A DNA stretch of 64,000 nt from Sphingobacteriia bacterium RIFOXYC2_FULL_35_18 (lineage in GTDB: Bacteria; Bacteroidota; Bacteroidia; Chitinophagales; Chitinophagaceae), in contig MIAG01000009.1 in the NCBI GenBank assembly GCA_001829005.1, forward strand, positions 62,603 through 126,602. Direction: 5' to 3'. Under the pieces are notes generated by a model that worked only from the letters and a program-made list of their open reading frames with translations, was not told the DNA's origin and made no database searches. The position numbers and the translations under genes were made by a program. This document shows positions 9,746 through 18,672 of this stretch, in pieces (the first letter of the stretch is position 1; each line of letters begins with the position of its first letter).

Positions 9746-10447
9746 ATGAAAAAGATTTTATTCTCGGTTTTAGTAGTTTTTGCTGCAATAGCAAGCCTTT
9801 CAGCACAAACAGCTGATGATGTAATTAACAAGTATGTTGCTGCCATTGGTGGTGCAGAAAAATGGAGCAAAATACAGTCATTAAAAGTAGAAGGACAAAT
9901 TGAAGTTCAAGGTCTAGCCATTCCATTTACCATGCAAGCCGTTCACATGAAGGGAATGCGAGTTGATGCAGAATTCCAGGGTAATGTAATCATTGATATT
10001 ACTACACCAACTAAAGGATGGTCTCAAAATCCATTGATGGGTAAAAGTAGTTTAGAAGCCATTACTGCCGATGAACTTAAATCTAAATTGGATGAATTAG
10101 ATGTTCAAGATGAGTTTGTGAACTATAAAGAGAAAGGCTCAACCGTTGAATTTTTAGGTAAGGAAGAAGAAGAAGGAACTTCTTATAATAAAGTAAAATT
10201 GACCACCAAAAACGGGAATGAAAAAACCTACTATTTTGACCTTACAACAAACTTGATTTACAAAGAAGAAACTACCATAAAGCAGCAGGGGCAAGAAATG
10301 AAGCAAGCTGTAAAATACCTAGACTATAAAACTTTAGAGAATGGTATCAAAATGGCTTTCAAAACTGATATGGGTATGATGATGATGGTTACAAATAAAG
10401 TAACTATTAATCCAACTATTGACGAAGCCATTTTTTCAGGTAACTAA
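9746..10447 (+). CDS. LolA-like outer-membrane lipoprotein-sorting/carrier protein
   Basis: 233 residues with signal peptide (MKKILFSVLVVFAAIASLSA). Mature part opens QTADDVINKYVAAIGGAEKWSKIQSLKVEG, the usual start of Bacteroidota proteins with the LolA/LppX half-barrel fold that binds acyl chains, followed by regular beta strands (KNGNEKTYYFDLTTNLIYKEE). Probably a periplasmic lipid or lipoprotein carrier; the specific ligand is unknown. A BNR-propeller gene follows after 12 bp, so the two are probably one transcript. Confidence 0.72.
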   Translation: MKKILFSVLVVFAAIASLSAQTADDVINKYVAAIGGAEKWSKIQSLKVEGQIEVQGLAIPFTMQAVHMKGMRVDAEFQGNVIIDITTPTKGWSQNPLMGKSSLEAITADELKSKLDELDVQDEFVNYKEKGSTVEFLGKEEEEGTSYNKVKLTTKNGNEKTYYFDLTTNLIYKEETTIKQQGQEMKQAVKYLDYKTLENGIKMAFKTDMGMMMMVTNKVTINPTIDEAIFSGN

Positions 10448-10459
10448 ATAATTTCAAAC

Positions 10460-13400
10460 ATGAAATACCTATTTGCTGTCCTGCTTTCAGGCATGGGCAT
10501 GCTGTTGCATGCTCAAAACATTCCATCTTTTAATACCGCACAATTTCAGGTCTTGGGAGCAAGGGCGTTGGGGCCATCAACCATGAGTGGAAGAATCACT
10601 GCTATTGAAGGAGCATACGCAGATGCACAACTTAATTTATATGTAGGTACTGCTGGTGGAGGAATTTGGAAAAGTCAAAACGGCGGCCAATCTTTCAATT
10701 CTATTTTTGATAAGTACCAACAATCTATTGGGGCATTGGCACTAGAACCAGGTAATGCAAAAGTGGTATATGCAGGTACAGGCGAAAGTAATATGCGCAA
10801 TTCTGTGTCTATTGGTGCAGGAATCTATAAAACAACTGATGGTGGCAGCAATTGGCAAAAATTGGGATTAGATAGTACGGAACATATCAGTAAAATAATA
10901 GTAGATCCAACAGATAAAAAACTGGTGTATGTTTCAGCACCCGGTCCATTGTTTAAATCATCTGTTCACAGAGGTCTATATAAATCTACAGATGCAGGCA
11001 AAACTTGGGAAAAAATCTTGTACATCAATGAGAATACAGGATGCGCTGATATAGCTATTCACCCAATCAAATCAAATATAGTGTTTGCGTCAACCTGGGA
11101 GTTTAGAAGAAAGCCTTTCTCCTTTGTATCTGGAGGAACTGGTTCTGCTTTGTATAAATCTACTGATGGTGGGAAAACATGGAATAAAATTTCTAAAGGG
11201 TTACCTGAAGGAAATTTAGGTAGAATTGTGATCACTATCAATCCATCAACACCTTCACAAATACTGGCTTTGGTTGAAGCTAAAGAATCGGGTTTGTATC
11301 AGTCTAACGATGAAGGGGAAACTTGGACCAAACTCACTACTGCAACTGGCTTAACTGCTAGACCATTTTATTTTAGCACTTTGGTGATTGATCCAAAAGA
11401 TCCTAAAAGAGTTTATAGACCTGCCTATGATTTTAATTATTCCAATGATGGGGGAAAAACATTCAGTAATACTGTTATTGGAGGAGTAACTCCTCATGCC
11501 GATCATCACGCATTATGGGTGAATCCTACTAATACCGATATGCTGTTTTTAGGAACAGATGGTGGTGTTTATTTGAGCTATAATAAAGGGGTTACTTGGG
11601 AATTTTTGAACAACTTACCTGTACCTCAATTTTATCATGTAAGTATCGACAATCAATCGCCTTATAATATTTATGGTGGATTACAAGATAATAACAATTG
11701 GATGGCCCCAAACACTGCACCAGGTGGAGTTTCTTCAACAGATTGGAAAGCATTAGGTGGTGGTGATGGATTTTGGGTTCAGCCAGATGCAGTTGATGAA
11801 AAAATTGTTTACGCAGAATCTCAGGGTGGAGATATGTATCGTATTAATTTAAGAACTGGGTTGTCTACGGGAATGAAGCCGAAGAAGCAAGCTGGAGAAG
11901 AAGACCATCGATGGAATTGGAATACACCCATTGTAACAGCTAAGTCTAACACGAAGTCTAGTACAGGAAAAATTCAAAGCAATTTATATGTAGGTGCGCA
12001 GTACTTATTTAGGTCTAGAGACAATGGGAAAAATTGGGAAATAATTTCTCCTGATTTAACAACCAATAATAAAGCCATTCACAATAAACCAGAAAATAGT
12101 GTAAGCGTTACTGGCGATAATACCAGTGCAGAAAATCATGGTACTATTTTTACTATTGTACAGCATCCTCAAAACGAAAATATTATTTGGGTAGGTACCG
12201 ATGACGGTAATTTAATGTTTACCAATAATGGAGGAAAAACTTGGACCAATAAAAATGCAGGCATTACAAAGGCAGGAGTTCCTGCGCAAGCATGGATCAG
12301 TAGTATTGAATTGTCTTCGCACAATCCCAATAAAGTGTTTGTAACACTAGATCATCATATGTATGGAGATAACAACACTTATGCAGTAGTGAGTAATGAT
12401 GGAGGAAATAGTTTCACCAAATTTGAGTCTGAAGAATTCAGCGGTTTTGCTCATATTATACGAGAAGACCCTAAAACCCCTTCACTGATTTTTTTAGGGA
12501 CAGAGTCTGGATTCTTTATTTCATTAAATGCGGGAAAAACATGGATGAGAAGTAGGTATCAAAATTTACCTTGGTATAGTTTGGTGAGAGATATTAAAAT
12601 TCATCCTACAACCAACGACTTAATAATTGCAACACATGGACGAGGAGTGTATATTATTGATAATATCCAGCCGCTCAGAGAAATGGTACAATCCGATTTA
12701 AGTAAACCATTTTTATTTTATCCTATTCAACCATTCAAATATGAATTTGGTGCACAGTACCCACAATCGGCGCCTAATTTAATAGGCTATGCGGGTGCAG
12801 CTAAATCATTGGCCCCTACATTTTATTATTATTTAAAAGAACGAAGTAATGATATTGTTAAAATAGAAATTTACAATTCGGAGAATAAAAAAATAAAAGA
12901 CATCAATGGATCGGGGCTGAAGGGATTGAATAAAGTTTTTTGGAATCTAACAGCAAATCCTCCACGCGTTGCCAAAGGTGGATTTATTGCACAATCTTCA
13001 GTACAAGCCGCAGGATTCTTAGGTCCTAAAGTGGCAGCAGGAAAATATAAAGTTGTAGTAAAAGCAGGTAAAGACAGCAGTGTACAAATCTTATCTGTTT
13101 TACCAAATCCTGCAGCAGGCTTAAGTGAGATGGCATTACAGAAATTGTACCAGCAAAGTATGCGGTTATTTGTATTAGAAGAACAATTGGCTGATATAGT
13201 AGATACAATTGATTCGAAATTGTCTAATTGGAATAAGCAAACATCAAATGATGAATTGAAGAAAAAAATTACCGAATTGGATAGCTTTAAAAGAGAGTTA
13301 ATAGAACTCAATCGTAAATCTATCTTTTTTGATGAAGAAAAGTATAGAAGGCGAATTAGTGATTTTTACCTAGATATGATAAGAGCTTTAGAACCACTTT

Positions 13401-13480
13401 CTGAAAGCCAAGAAAAGGGAATTAATGTGCTAGAGTCGGAAATGAAAGTATATCAAAGCAGATTGAAATCATTGCTATAA
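10460..13480 (+). CDS. Secreted BNR/sortilin (VPS10)-type beta-propeller protein
   Basis: 1006 residues with signal peptide (MKYLFAVLLSGMGMLLHAQ). Many Asp-box/BNR motifs of the S-x-D-G-G-x-T-W type occur through the first 750 residues (for example KSTDAGKTWEKI, KSTDGGKTWNKI, TNNGGKTWTNK), forming one or two large propellers as in sortilin/VPS10 and xyloglucanase-like proteins. The last 250 residues are beta-rich then helical (QKLYQQSMRLFVLEEQLADI). Often annotated as glycosyl hydrolase, but no catalytic pair can be confirmed here, so the safer call is an extracellular binding or processing propeller. A strong terminator follows at 13495. Confidence 0.8.
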   Translation: MKYLFAVLLSGMGMLLHAQNIPSFNTAQFQVLGARALGPSTMSGRITAIEGAYADAQLNLYVGTAGGGIWKSQNGGQSFNSIFDKYQQSIGALALEPGNAKVVYAGTGESNMRNSVSIGAGIYKTTDGGSNWQKLGLDSTEHISKIIVDPTDKKLVYVSAPGPLFKSSVHRGLYKSTDAGKTWEKILYINENTGCADIAIHPIKSNIVFASTWEFRRKPFSFVSGGTGSALYKSTDGGKTWNKISKGLPEGNLGRIVITINPSTPSQILALVEAKESGLYQSNDEGETWTKLTTATGLTARPFYFSTLVIDPKDPKRVYRPAYDFNYSNDGGKTFSNTVIGGVTPHADHHALWVNPTNTDMLFLGTDGGVYLSYNKGVTWEFLNNLPVPQFYHVSIDNQSPYNIYGGLQDNNNWMAPNTAPGGVSSTDWKALGGGDGFWVQPDAVDEKIVYAESQGGDMYRINLRTGLSTGMKPKKQAGEEDHRWNWNTPIVTAKSNTKSSTGKIQSNLYVGAQYLFRSRDNGKNWEIISPDLTTNNKAIHNKPENSVSVTGDNTSAENHGTIFTIVQHPQNENIIWVGTDDGNLMFTNNGGKTWTNKNAGITKAGVPAQAWISSIELSSHNPNKVFVTLDHHMYGDNNTYAVVSNDGGNSFTKFESEEFSGFAHIIREDPKTPSLIFLGTESGFFISLNAGKTWMRSRYQNLPWYSLVRDIKIHPTTNDLIIATHGRGVYIIDNIQPLREMVQSDLSKPFLFYPIQPFKYEFGAQYPQSAPNLIGYAGAAKSLAPTFYYYLKERSNDIVKIEIYNSENKKIKDINGSGLKGLNKVFWNLTANPPRVAKGGFIAQSSVQAAGFLGPKVAAGKYKVVVKAGKDSSVQILSVLPNPAAGLSEMALQKLYQQSMRLFVLEEQLADIVDTIDSKLSNWNKQTSNDELKKKITELDSFKRELIELNRKSIFFDEEKYRRRISDFYLDMIRALEPLSESQEKGINVLESEMKVYQSRLKSLL

Positions 13481-13494
13481 ATTACTCCTTCACT

Positions 13495-13532
13495 AAAAGC
13501 CGCAATTATCTGTATGATTTTTGCGGCTTTTT
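13495..13532 (+). terminator. Intrinsic terminator after the BNR-propeller gene
   Basis: Perfect 11-bp inverted repeat AAAAGCCGCAA / TTGCGGCTTTT around a 15-nt loop, continuing into a T run, 15 bp after the stop codon. Confidence 0.85.
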
Positions 13533-13833
13533 AATTTATATGAGACAAAATATTGCGGGTATTTGCCAGTTATTGGTTTTTATCTTTTTTTAATCTCGGT
13601 AGTGACACTATTCCTTACATATTTGCGTTTTAATTGTCCGCCTTACTTATTAAAAATGTTTGCTATTGATGCAACATAAATTTGAGTGACGTGGTCATAA
13701 CTCAGGTACAAATCATTCATATATAGGTGTTGAATAAATTTTTTTGAAAATTTTCTAAAGAATTAACAAAAATTTTATTTAAACCAAAAAATGTGTATTT
13801 TGTACACGCTTAATAACCAGTAAACTGCCATTT
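13533..13833. other. Gene-free leader region upstream of susC
   Basis: About 300 bp without a credible gene. It holds a TAAATTTG box at 13677-13684 (matching TAnnTTTG), which would give a leader of about 150 nt, and a 15-bp palindrome GTGTA-TTTTG-TACAC at 13793-13807, 26 bp before the SusC start. No sigma/anti-sigma pair lies nearby. Confidence 0.5.
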
Positions 13834-16800
13834 ATGAATCTAAGACTGCTTGCTAGGCCCATATTATTGGGTGCCTTCGCTTGTCTGTTTGCCATCTTCT
13901 CGCATGCGCAAACAAAAACAGTTACCGGTAAGGTAACTGACTCAAAAGACGGATCACCACTTTCTGGTGCATCTGTAGTAGCTAAAGGAACTTCAACAGG
14001 TACCCAAACGGGTGCAGACGGTTCCTTCAAGTTAAACGTTCCTTCTACCGTTAAAACACTTGTGATTTCATTCGCAGGTTTTGGTAATGTAGAAGTGAAT
14101 ATTTCTGCAACCAATACGGCCAATGCCAAATTAACATCAACCGCTGATGCGTTAACTGATGTAGTGGTGATTGGTTATGGTTCTAGAAAATCAAAAGACG
14201 TAACAGGTTCTGTTGCGCGTGTAACGGAGAAAGACTTTAACAAAGGTCAAATTGCTTCTCCAGATCAGTTGTTGCAAGGACGTACTCCAGGTGTGTTGGT
14301 TACTCCATCAACCGGTGAGCCAGGTGCTGCTGCAACAATCAATATTAGAGGTACAGGATCTATTAGTGGTGCTCAAGAGCCATTGTATGTAATTGACGGA
14401 GTTCCGTTGATTCAAGGTGGTACACTTGGTTCTGCTAGTGGTGTTGAAGGAAGCACAACTCCTAAAAACCCATTGATTTTCTTAAACCCGAATGATATTG
14501 AAAGCATCACTGTATTAAAAGATGCATCTGCTGCTGCCATTTATGGTTCAAGAGGTGCAAACGGTGTAATCTTAATCACTACTAAACAAGGTAGAGGTGG
14601 AAAAGCCGGCATTTTTAATTTTGGTGTTACTACAAGCATGGCTAACACAGCTCGTCGTTATGACTTGATGAATGCACAAGATTTCTTAATAGCTGCTAAG
14701 AAAGCTAATATTGATGGTGGTGCTGATCCAGTTGCTGCAGGCGAAGCGGTAAAAGGAATTGACAATGGTGCAAGCACCGATTGGCAAGACCAAATTTTCC
14801 GTCAAGCAATTTCTCAAAACTATAACCTAAGCTGGGCATATAGTAATAAAGGAACTACTGCTCGTTTAAGTGCTTCTTTAGATGATCAACAAGGTATTGT
14901 AAGAAACAGTGGATTAAAGCGTTTCACTGCTCGTGCTAACTTGGGTCAGAAATTAATGAACGACAAATTAAAATTAGAAGCGAATATTACTTATTCTAAT
15001 ACTAAGAACCAATATGCACCATTGTCTAACAATGCTGGATACCAAGGTTCTTTATTAGGTGCTGCTTTACAATTGAATCCAACTAACCCTGTTTATAACA
15101 GAGATGGTTCTTTCTTCCAGCCAGGTGATCAGCGTAACCCAGTACAAATGTTGGCTTATTTTGATGATCGCGACTTTATAAACAGGTTCTTGACCAACTT
15201 GTCTGCTACTTATCAAATTACACCAAGCTTATCTTATAGAGCGGTACTTGGTTTAGATAATTCAAAATCTGAGCGTACTTCATTTGCTGATCCTCGTTTA
15301 GGTTCAAATGCATATGGTGGTACAATCAACGTATATGGTAGAGATTACCAAAACCCAATTCAAGGGAATGGTCGTGGTACTAGACAAAATCTAGAAACCA
15401 AGTCTACTTTGATTGAACATTATTTTACTTATGATAAGACATTTAACAATGTACATGCTATCAACGCAGTTGCAGGTTATTCTTATCAGAGTTTCCAAAC
15501 CAGCTATACTGGTAATTTTGGATGGGGATTAAACACTCCAGTGGTTACCCCAACTGATGTATTTGTTAGAGATTACAGCAAATTCAAAAACTACGCAAAC
15601 TTTGTTCCTGGATTTGACAGAAACGAATTGCAATCAGTTTTTGCTCGTGTTAACTACACATACAATGACAAGTATTTCTTTACTGCAACAGTAAGATCTG
15701 ATGGATCTTCTAAGTTCGGTTCTAACAACCGTTACGGAACTTTCCCAGCGTTTGCTTTTAAGTGGAGAGTAATGGAAGAATCTTGGGCTAAAAATACCTT
15801 AGGTAAATTATTTAGTGACTTCAACATCAGAGCTAACTACGGTAAATTGGGTAGCCAAGATAACCTAGGTTCTTATGCAGCATTAAACCTTCAACAAACA
15901 TTTGATGTAGGTAACGGTCCTGTAACTCGTTTCATTCAGCAAGGTAACCCAGATCTTAAGTGGGAAGAAGTTGCAACTACTGGTATTGGGGTAGACTTCA
16001 CTTCTAAGAATGGTCGTTTATCTGCTACAGTAGATTATTACAAGAACGAGCGTACTAATATGTTGTTCTTTGCTCCAACTCCAGGTGGCTTTGCTCCACA
16101 ATCAAACTGGTGGATCAACTTACCTGGTAATGTTACCAACAAAGGATGGGAATTTAGTGTAAACTATAAAATCATTCAAGGTAGCAAGTTCAACTGGGAT
16201 GTTAATGCTAACGTAACAACTGTTAGTAATAACGTAACTGGTTTACCAACTCCAATTAATACTGGTGCGGTAAGTGGACAAGGTTTAACTGGCGCATTTG
16301 CTCAAACCTTAACCAACGGAAATCCAATCTTTACTTGGTCAATGCCTGTATTCCAAGGTTTTGATGGTAACGGTAACGCACGTTATGCTGCAGGTGCTGC
16401 TAACCAATTGGTTGGTACTGCATTGCCTAAATTGTTTGCTGGTTTAACCAACAACTTCTCTTATGGAAGATGGAATTTAAGTGTATTCTTAAATGCTGTA
16501 TCAGGTCATTATATTTACAACAATACTGCGAATGCATTGTTATTGAAAGGTAGCTTGCGTAACGCACGTAACGTAACTAATGTAGTTGGTAACGGTCCTG
16601 AGAATCCATTTAACCCAGGTTCTGTATCAACAAGATTCTTAGAGAAAGGAGATTTTATTCGCTTAGCCAACATGAACTTAAGCTATGCTTTCGATATCAA
16701 GGGTAAAGCAATAAAAACTTTAACTGCTTTTGCTTCTGGCCAAAACTTGGCATTGTTTAGCAAATACTCTGGTATTGATCCAGAAGTTAACGTAGACAAG

Positions 16801-16890
16801 AGCATCAACGGTATCCCTTCTCGTGGATTTGATTATACTCAGTACCCAAGACCAACAGTTATCACTTTAGGTATTAACGTAGGGTTTTAA
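13834..16890 (+). CDS. SusC/RagA-family TonB-dependent outer-membrane transporter
   Basis: 1018 residues. Signal peptide (ending FAIFSHAQ); carboxypeptidase-regulatory-like beta domain (VTGKVTDSKDGSPLSGASVV...); TonB-box region ALTDVVVIGYGSRKSKDVTG; plug domain with LLQGRTPGVLV and TINIRGTGSISG; then the 22-strand barrel ending ITLGINVGF. Imports oligosaccharides or peptides, energised by TonB-ExbBD, with the SusD lid encoded next. Codon use is shifted towards CGT, GGT and AAC compared with neighbours, suggesting very high expression. Neighbouring genes do not fix the substrate: no glycosidase is coupled to it here. Confidence 0.95.
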   Translation: MNLRLLARPILLGAFACLFAIFSHAQTKTVTGKVTDSKDGSPLSGASVVAKGTSTGTQTGADGSFKLNVPSTVKTLVISFAGFGNVEVNISATNTANAKLTSTADALTDVVVIGYGSRKSKDVTGSVARVTEKDFNKGQIASPDQLLQGRTPGVLVTPSTGEPGAAATINIRGTGSISGAQEPLYVIDGVPLIQGGTLGSASGVEGSTTPKNPLIFLNPNDIESITVLKDASAAAIYGSRGANGVILITTKQGRGGKAGIFNFGVTTSMANTARRYDLMNAQDFLIAAKKANIDGGADPVAAGEAVKGIDNGASTDWQDQIFRQAISQNYNLSWAYSNKGTTARLSASLDDQQGIVRNSGLKRFTARANLGQKLMNDKLKLEANITYSNTKNQYAPLSNNAGYQGSLLGAALQLNPTNPVYNRDGSFFQPGDQRNPVQMLAYFDDRDFINRFLTNLSATYQITPSLSYRAVLGLDNSKSERTSFADPRLGSNAYGGTINVYGRDYQNPIQGNGRGTRQNLETKSTLIEHYFTYDKTFNNVHAINAVAGYSYQSFQTSYTGNFGWGLNTPVVTPTDVFVRDYSKFKNYANFVPGFDRNELQSVFARVNYTYNDKYFFTATVRSDGSSKFGSNNRYGTFPAFAFKWRVMEESWAKNTLGKLFSDFNIRANYGKLGSQDNLGSYAALNLQQTFDVGNGPVTRFIQQGNPDLKWEEVATTGIGVDFTSKNGRLSATVDYYKNERTNMLFFAPTPGGFAPQSNWWINLPGNVTNKGWEFSVNYKIIQGSKFNWDVNANVTTVSNNVTGLPTPINTGAVSGQGLTGAFAQTLTNGNPIFTWSMPVFQGFDGNGNARYAAGAANQLVGTALPKLFAGLTNNFSYGRWNLSVFLNAVSGHYIYNNTANALLLKGSLRNARNVTNVVGNGPENPFNPGSVSTRFLEKGDFIRLANMNLSYAFDIKGKAIKTLTAFASGQNLALFSKYSGIDPEVNVDKSINGIPSRGFDYTQYPRPTVITLGINVGF

Positions 16891-16917
16891 TATAGAAAAA
16901 CAAAAACATTGATCAAT

Positions 16918-18531
16918 ATGAAAAATTTAATAAAAAGCTACATACTACCAGCTGCTGCGGTAAGTGTACTTGCGATCACGTCTTGTTCCAAGCTTGATCC
17001 AAAGTTGGAGTCACCAAACTCCATAGCTCCAACACAAGCTGGCGGTGCGCCCACAGCGCCCTCTATTGCTGCTGTTTACGAGCAATTAAACCAATTAACC
17101 GGTGGCCAGGGTAACTGGTTTGGATTGCAAGAGCACTCTACCGATGAAATCATGGGGCCAACACGTGGTACCGACTGGGATGACTTTGGTACATGGCGTC
17201 GTTTGCACCTTCACACTTGGGGACCTGACCATAACCAAATCAATGATACTTGGAATGGTCTAAACGGTGCATTGTTCCAAACAACTTTAATTGCTGAAAC
17301 TAAAACAGGTTTAGAGAAGGCAGAAGGACAGTTCTTAAGAGCTTACTTCCGTTTCTTGACTTGTGATATTTTTGGACAAGTTCAATCAAGACCTGCAACT
17401 GCTGCTGCAAGTGCAATTCCTGATGTATTAACCAGATCTGCTGCTATTGATGCAATTATTGCAGAACTAGAAGCTGCAGTTCCTGCATTACCTGCATACA
17501 ATGGTGCAAACCGTGCTCAAGCAACTAAAGAAGCAGCATGGGCTTTATTAGCTAAAGCATATTTAAATAAGGCTGTTTATAAGCAAGCGCCAACAAGCCC
17601 TGCAGGTCCTTATACTTTTGCTGCTGCTGATATGAATAAGGTAATTGAGTATTGTAACTTAATTGCTGCAAATACCAACTTAGCTATTGACTCTTACTAC
17701 TGGGATAACTTTAAGTGGGACAATGGTACAGCATCTTCAGAGAACATCTTTGTTCGTAAACCCGGTGGTGATGCAAGAGCTGGTAATGGCGCAAACCTTG
17801 TATGGCAAACTTGCCAAAGCTGGCACTATAACCAACGTCCATCAAGCTGGAATGGTTTCGTTACATTGTCTCAATTCTACGATAGCTTTGAAGGTAACGA
17901 CGTTCGTAAGAGCGATACCTTGGCTGGATACACTAATTTAGTTGGTCCAACTGCTGGTCTATTAGTAGGACAAGCTCGTGGTCCGGTAAAACCAGGTAGT
18001 CCTAAAGAACCAGGATCTATTGGTGATCCAATTGGTAACTTGTTCGACAGAAGCGGTAACCCATTAGTGTTTACTCGTAACGCATCTATCTTCTTTAATG
18101 GTGAAGCAAGTGGTATTCGTGTAAATAAATTTCCTCTTAATCCAGCCGAAATCAATGGTGGTGGTTGGGGAAGTGCCAACGAGTTTCCTTTCTTCCGTTT
18201 CTCTGATGTTCGCTTAATGAAAGCAGAAGCTTTATTAAGAGGTGGTACAGCAGGTGCTAACGGCGAAACAGCTTTATCAATTGTGAACGATTTGCGTTCT
18301 AAGCGTAGAGCTACAGCTCTTGGATCTGTAACACTAACTTCATTGTTAGCTGAAAGAGGTCGTGAGTTATACTTAGAAGGTCACAGAAGAACAGACATGA
18401 TTCGTTTTGGTGTATTCAACGCTCCAGTTGAAGAAAGACCAAATGCATCTGATGCATATAAAGTTGTTTATCCAATACCAACCATTTCATTGTCTTCTAA
18501 CCCTAACTTGAAGCAAAACTTCGGATATTAA
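16918..18531 (+). CDS. SusD/RagB-family substrate-binding lipoprotein
   Basis: 537 residues from ATG 16918. A TTG nine bases upstream (16909) is open but less likely, because ATG gives a clean MKNLIKSYILP signal and lipobox AITSC with Cys23. Typical SusD layout: N-terminal helical TPR-like part, the FRFLTCDIFGQVQ segment, and the C-terminal region with RFSDVRLMKAEALLRGG and RELYLEGHRRTDMIRFG. It forms the outer-membrane lid over the SusC barrel encoded 27 bp upstream, and shares its codon bias. Closed by the terminator at 18553. Confidence 0.95.
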   Translation: MKNLIKSYILPAAAVSVLAITSCSKLDPKLESPNSIAPTQAGGAPTAPSIAAVYEQLNQLTGGQGNWFGLQEHSTDEIMGPTRGTDWDDFGTWRRLHLHTWGPDHNQINDTWNGLNGALFQTTLIAETKTGLEKAEGQFLRAYFRFLTCDIFGQVQSRPATAAASAIPDVLTRSAAIDAIIAELEAAVPALPAYNGANRAQATKEAAWALLAKAYLNKAVYKQAPTSPAGPYTFAAADMNKVIEYCNLIAANTNLAIDSYYWDNFKWDNGTASSENIFVRKPGGDARAGNGANLVWQTCQSWHYNQRPSSWNGFVTLSQFYDSFEGNDVRKSDTLAGYTNLVGPTAGLLVGQARGPVKPGSPKEPGSIGDPIGNLFDRSGNPLVFTRNASIFFNGEASGIRVNKFPLNPAEINGGGWGSANEFPFFRFSDVRLMKAEALLRGGTAGANGETALSIVNDLRSKRRATALGSVTLTSLLAERGRELYLEGHRRTDMIRFGVFNAPVEERPNASDAYKVVYPIPTISLSSNPNLKQNFGY

Positions 18532-18552
18532 TATCCTTGGTTAATTTATATG

Positions 18553-18590
18553 AATCCCTCCGAGATCAATTGATTTCGGAGGGATTTTTT
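18553..18590 (+). terminator. Intrinsic terminator after susD
   Basis: 11-bp perfect stem AATCCCTCCGA / TCGGAGGGATT that continues inward through G-T, A-T, T-A and C-G pairs to a 4-nt loop, followed by a T run. Confidence 0.9.
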
Positions 18591-18672
18591 GTTGTTAATC
18601 TCCGTAAATATTTAGGTTTAATTTAAATAGATGAATCGGCGCTTTCTCAAGTGCCTTTGTGTAATTTAGCAT

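Noticed and set aside
12871..13311. 146-codon minus-strand frame inside the BNR-propeller gene
   Set aside because: Antisense shadow; the plus-strand gene is continuous and has recognisable repeats.
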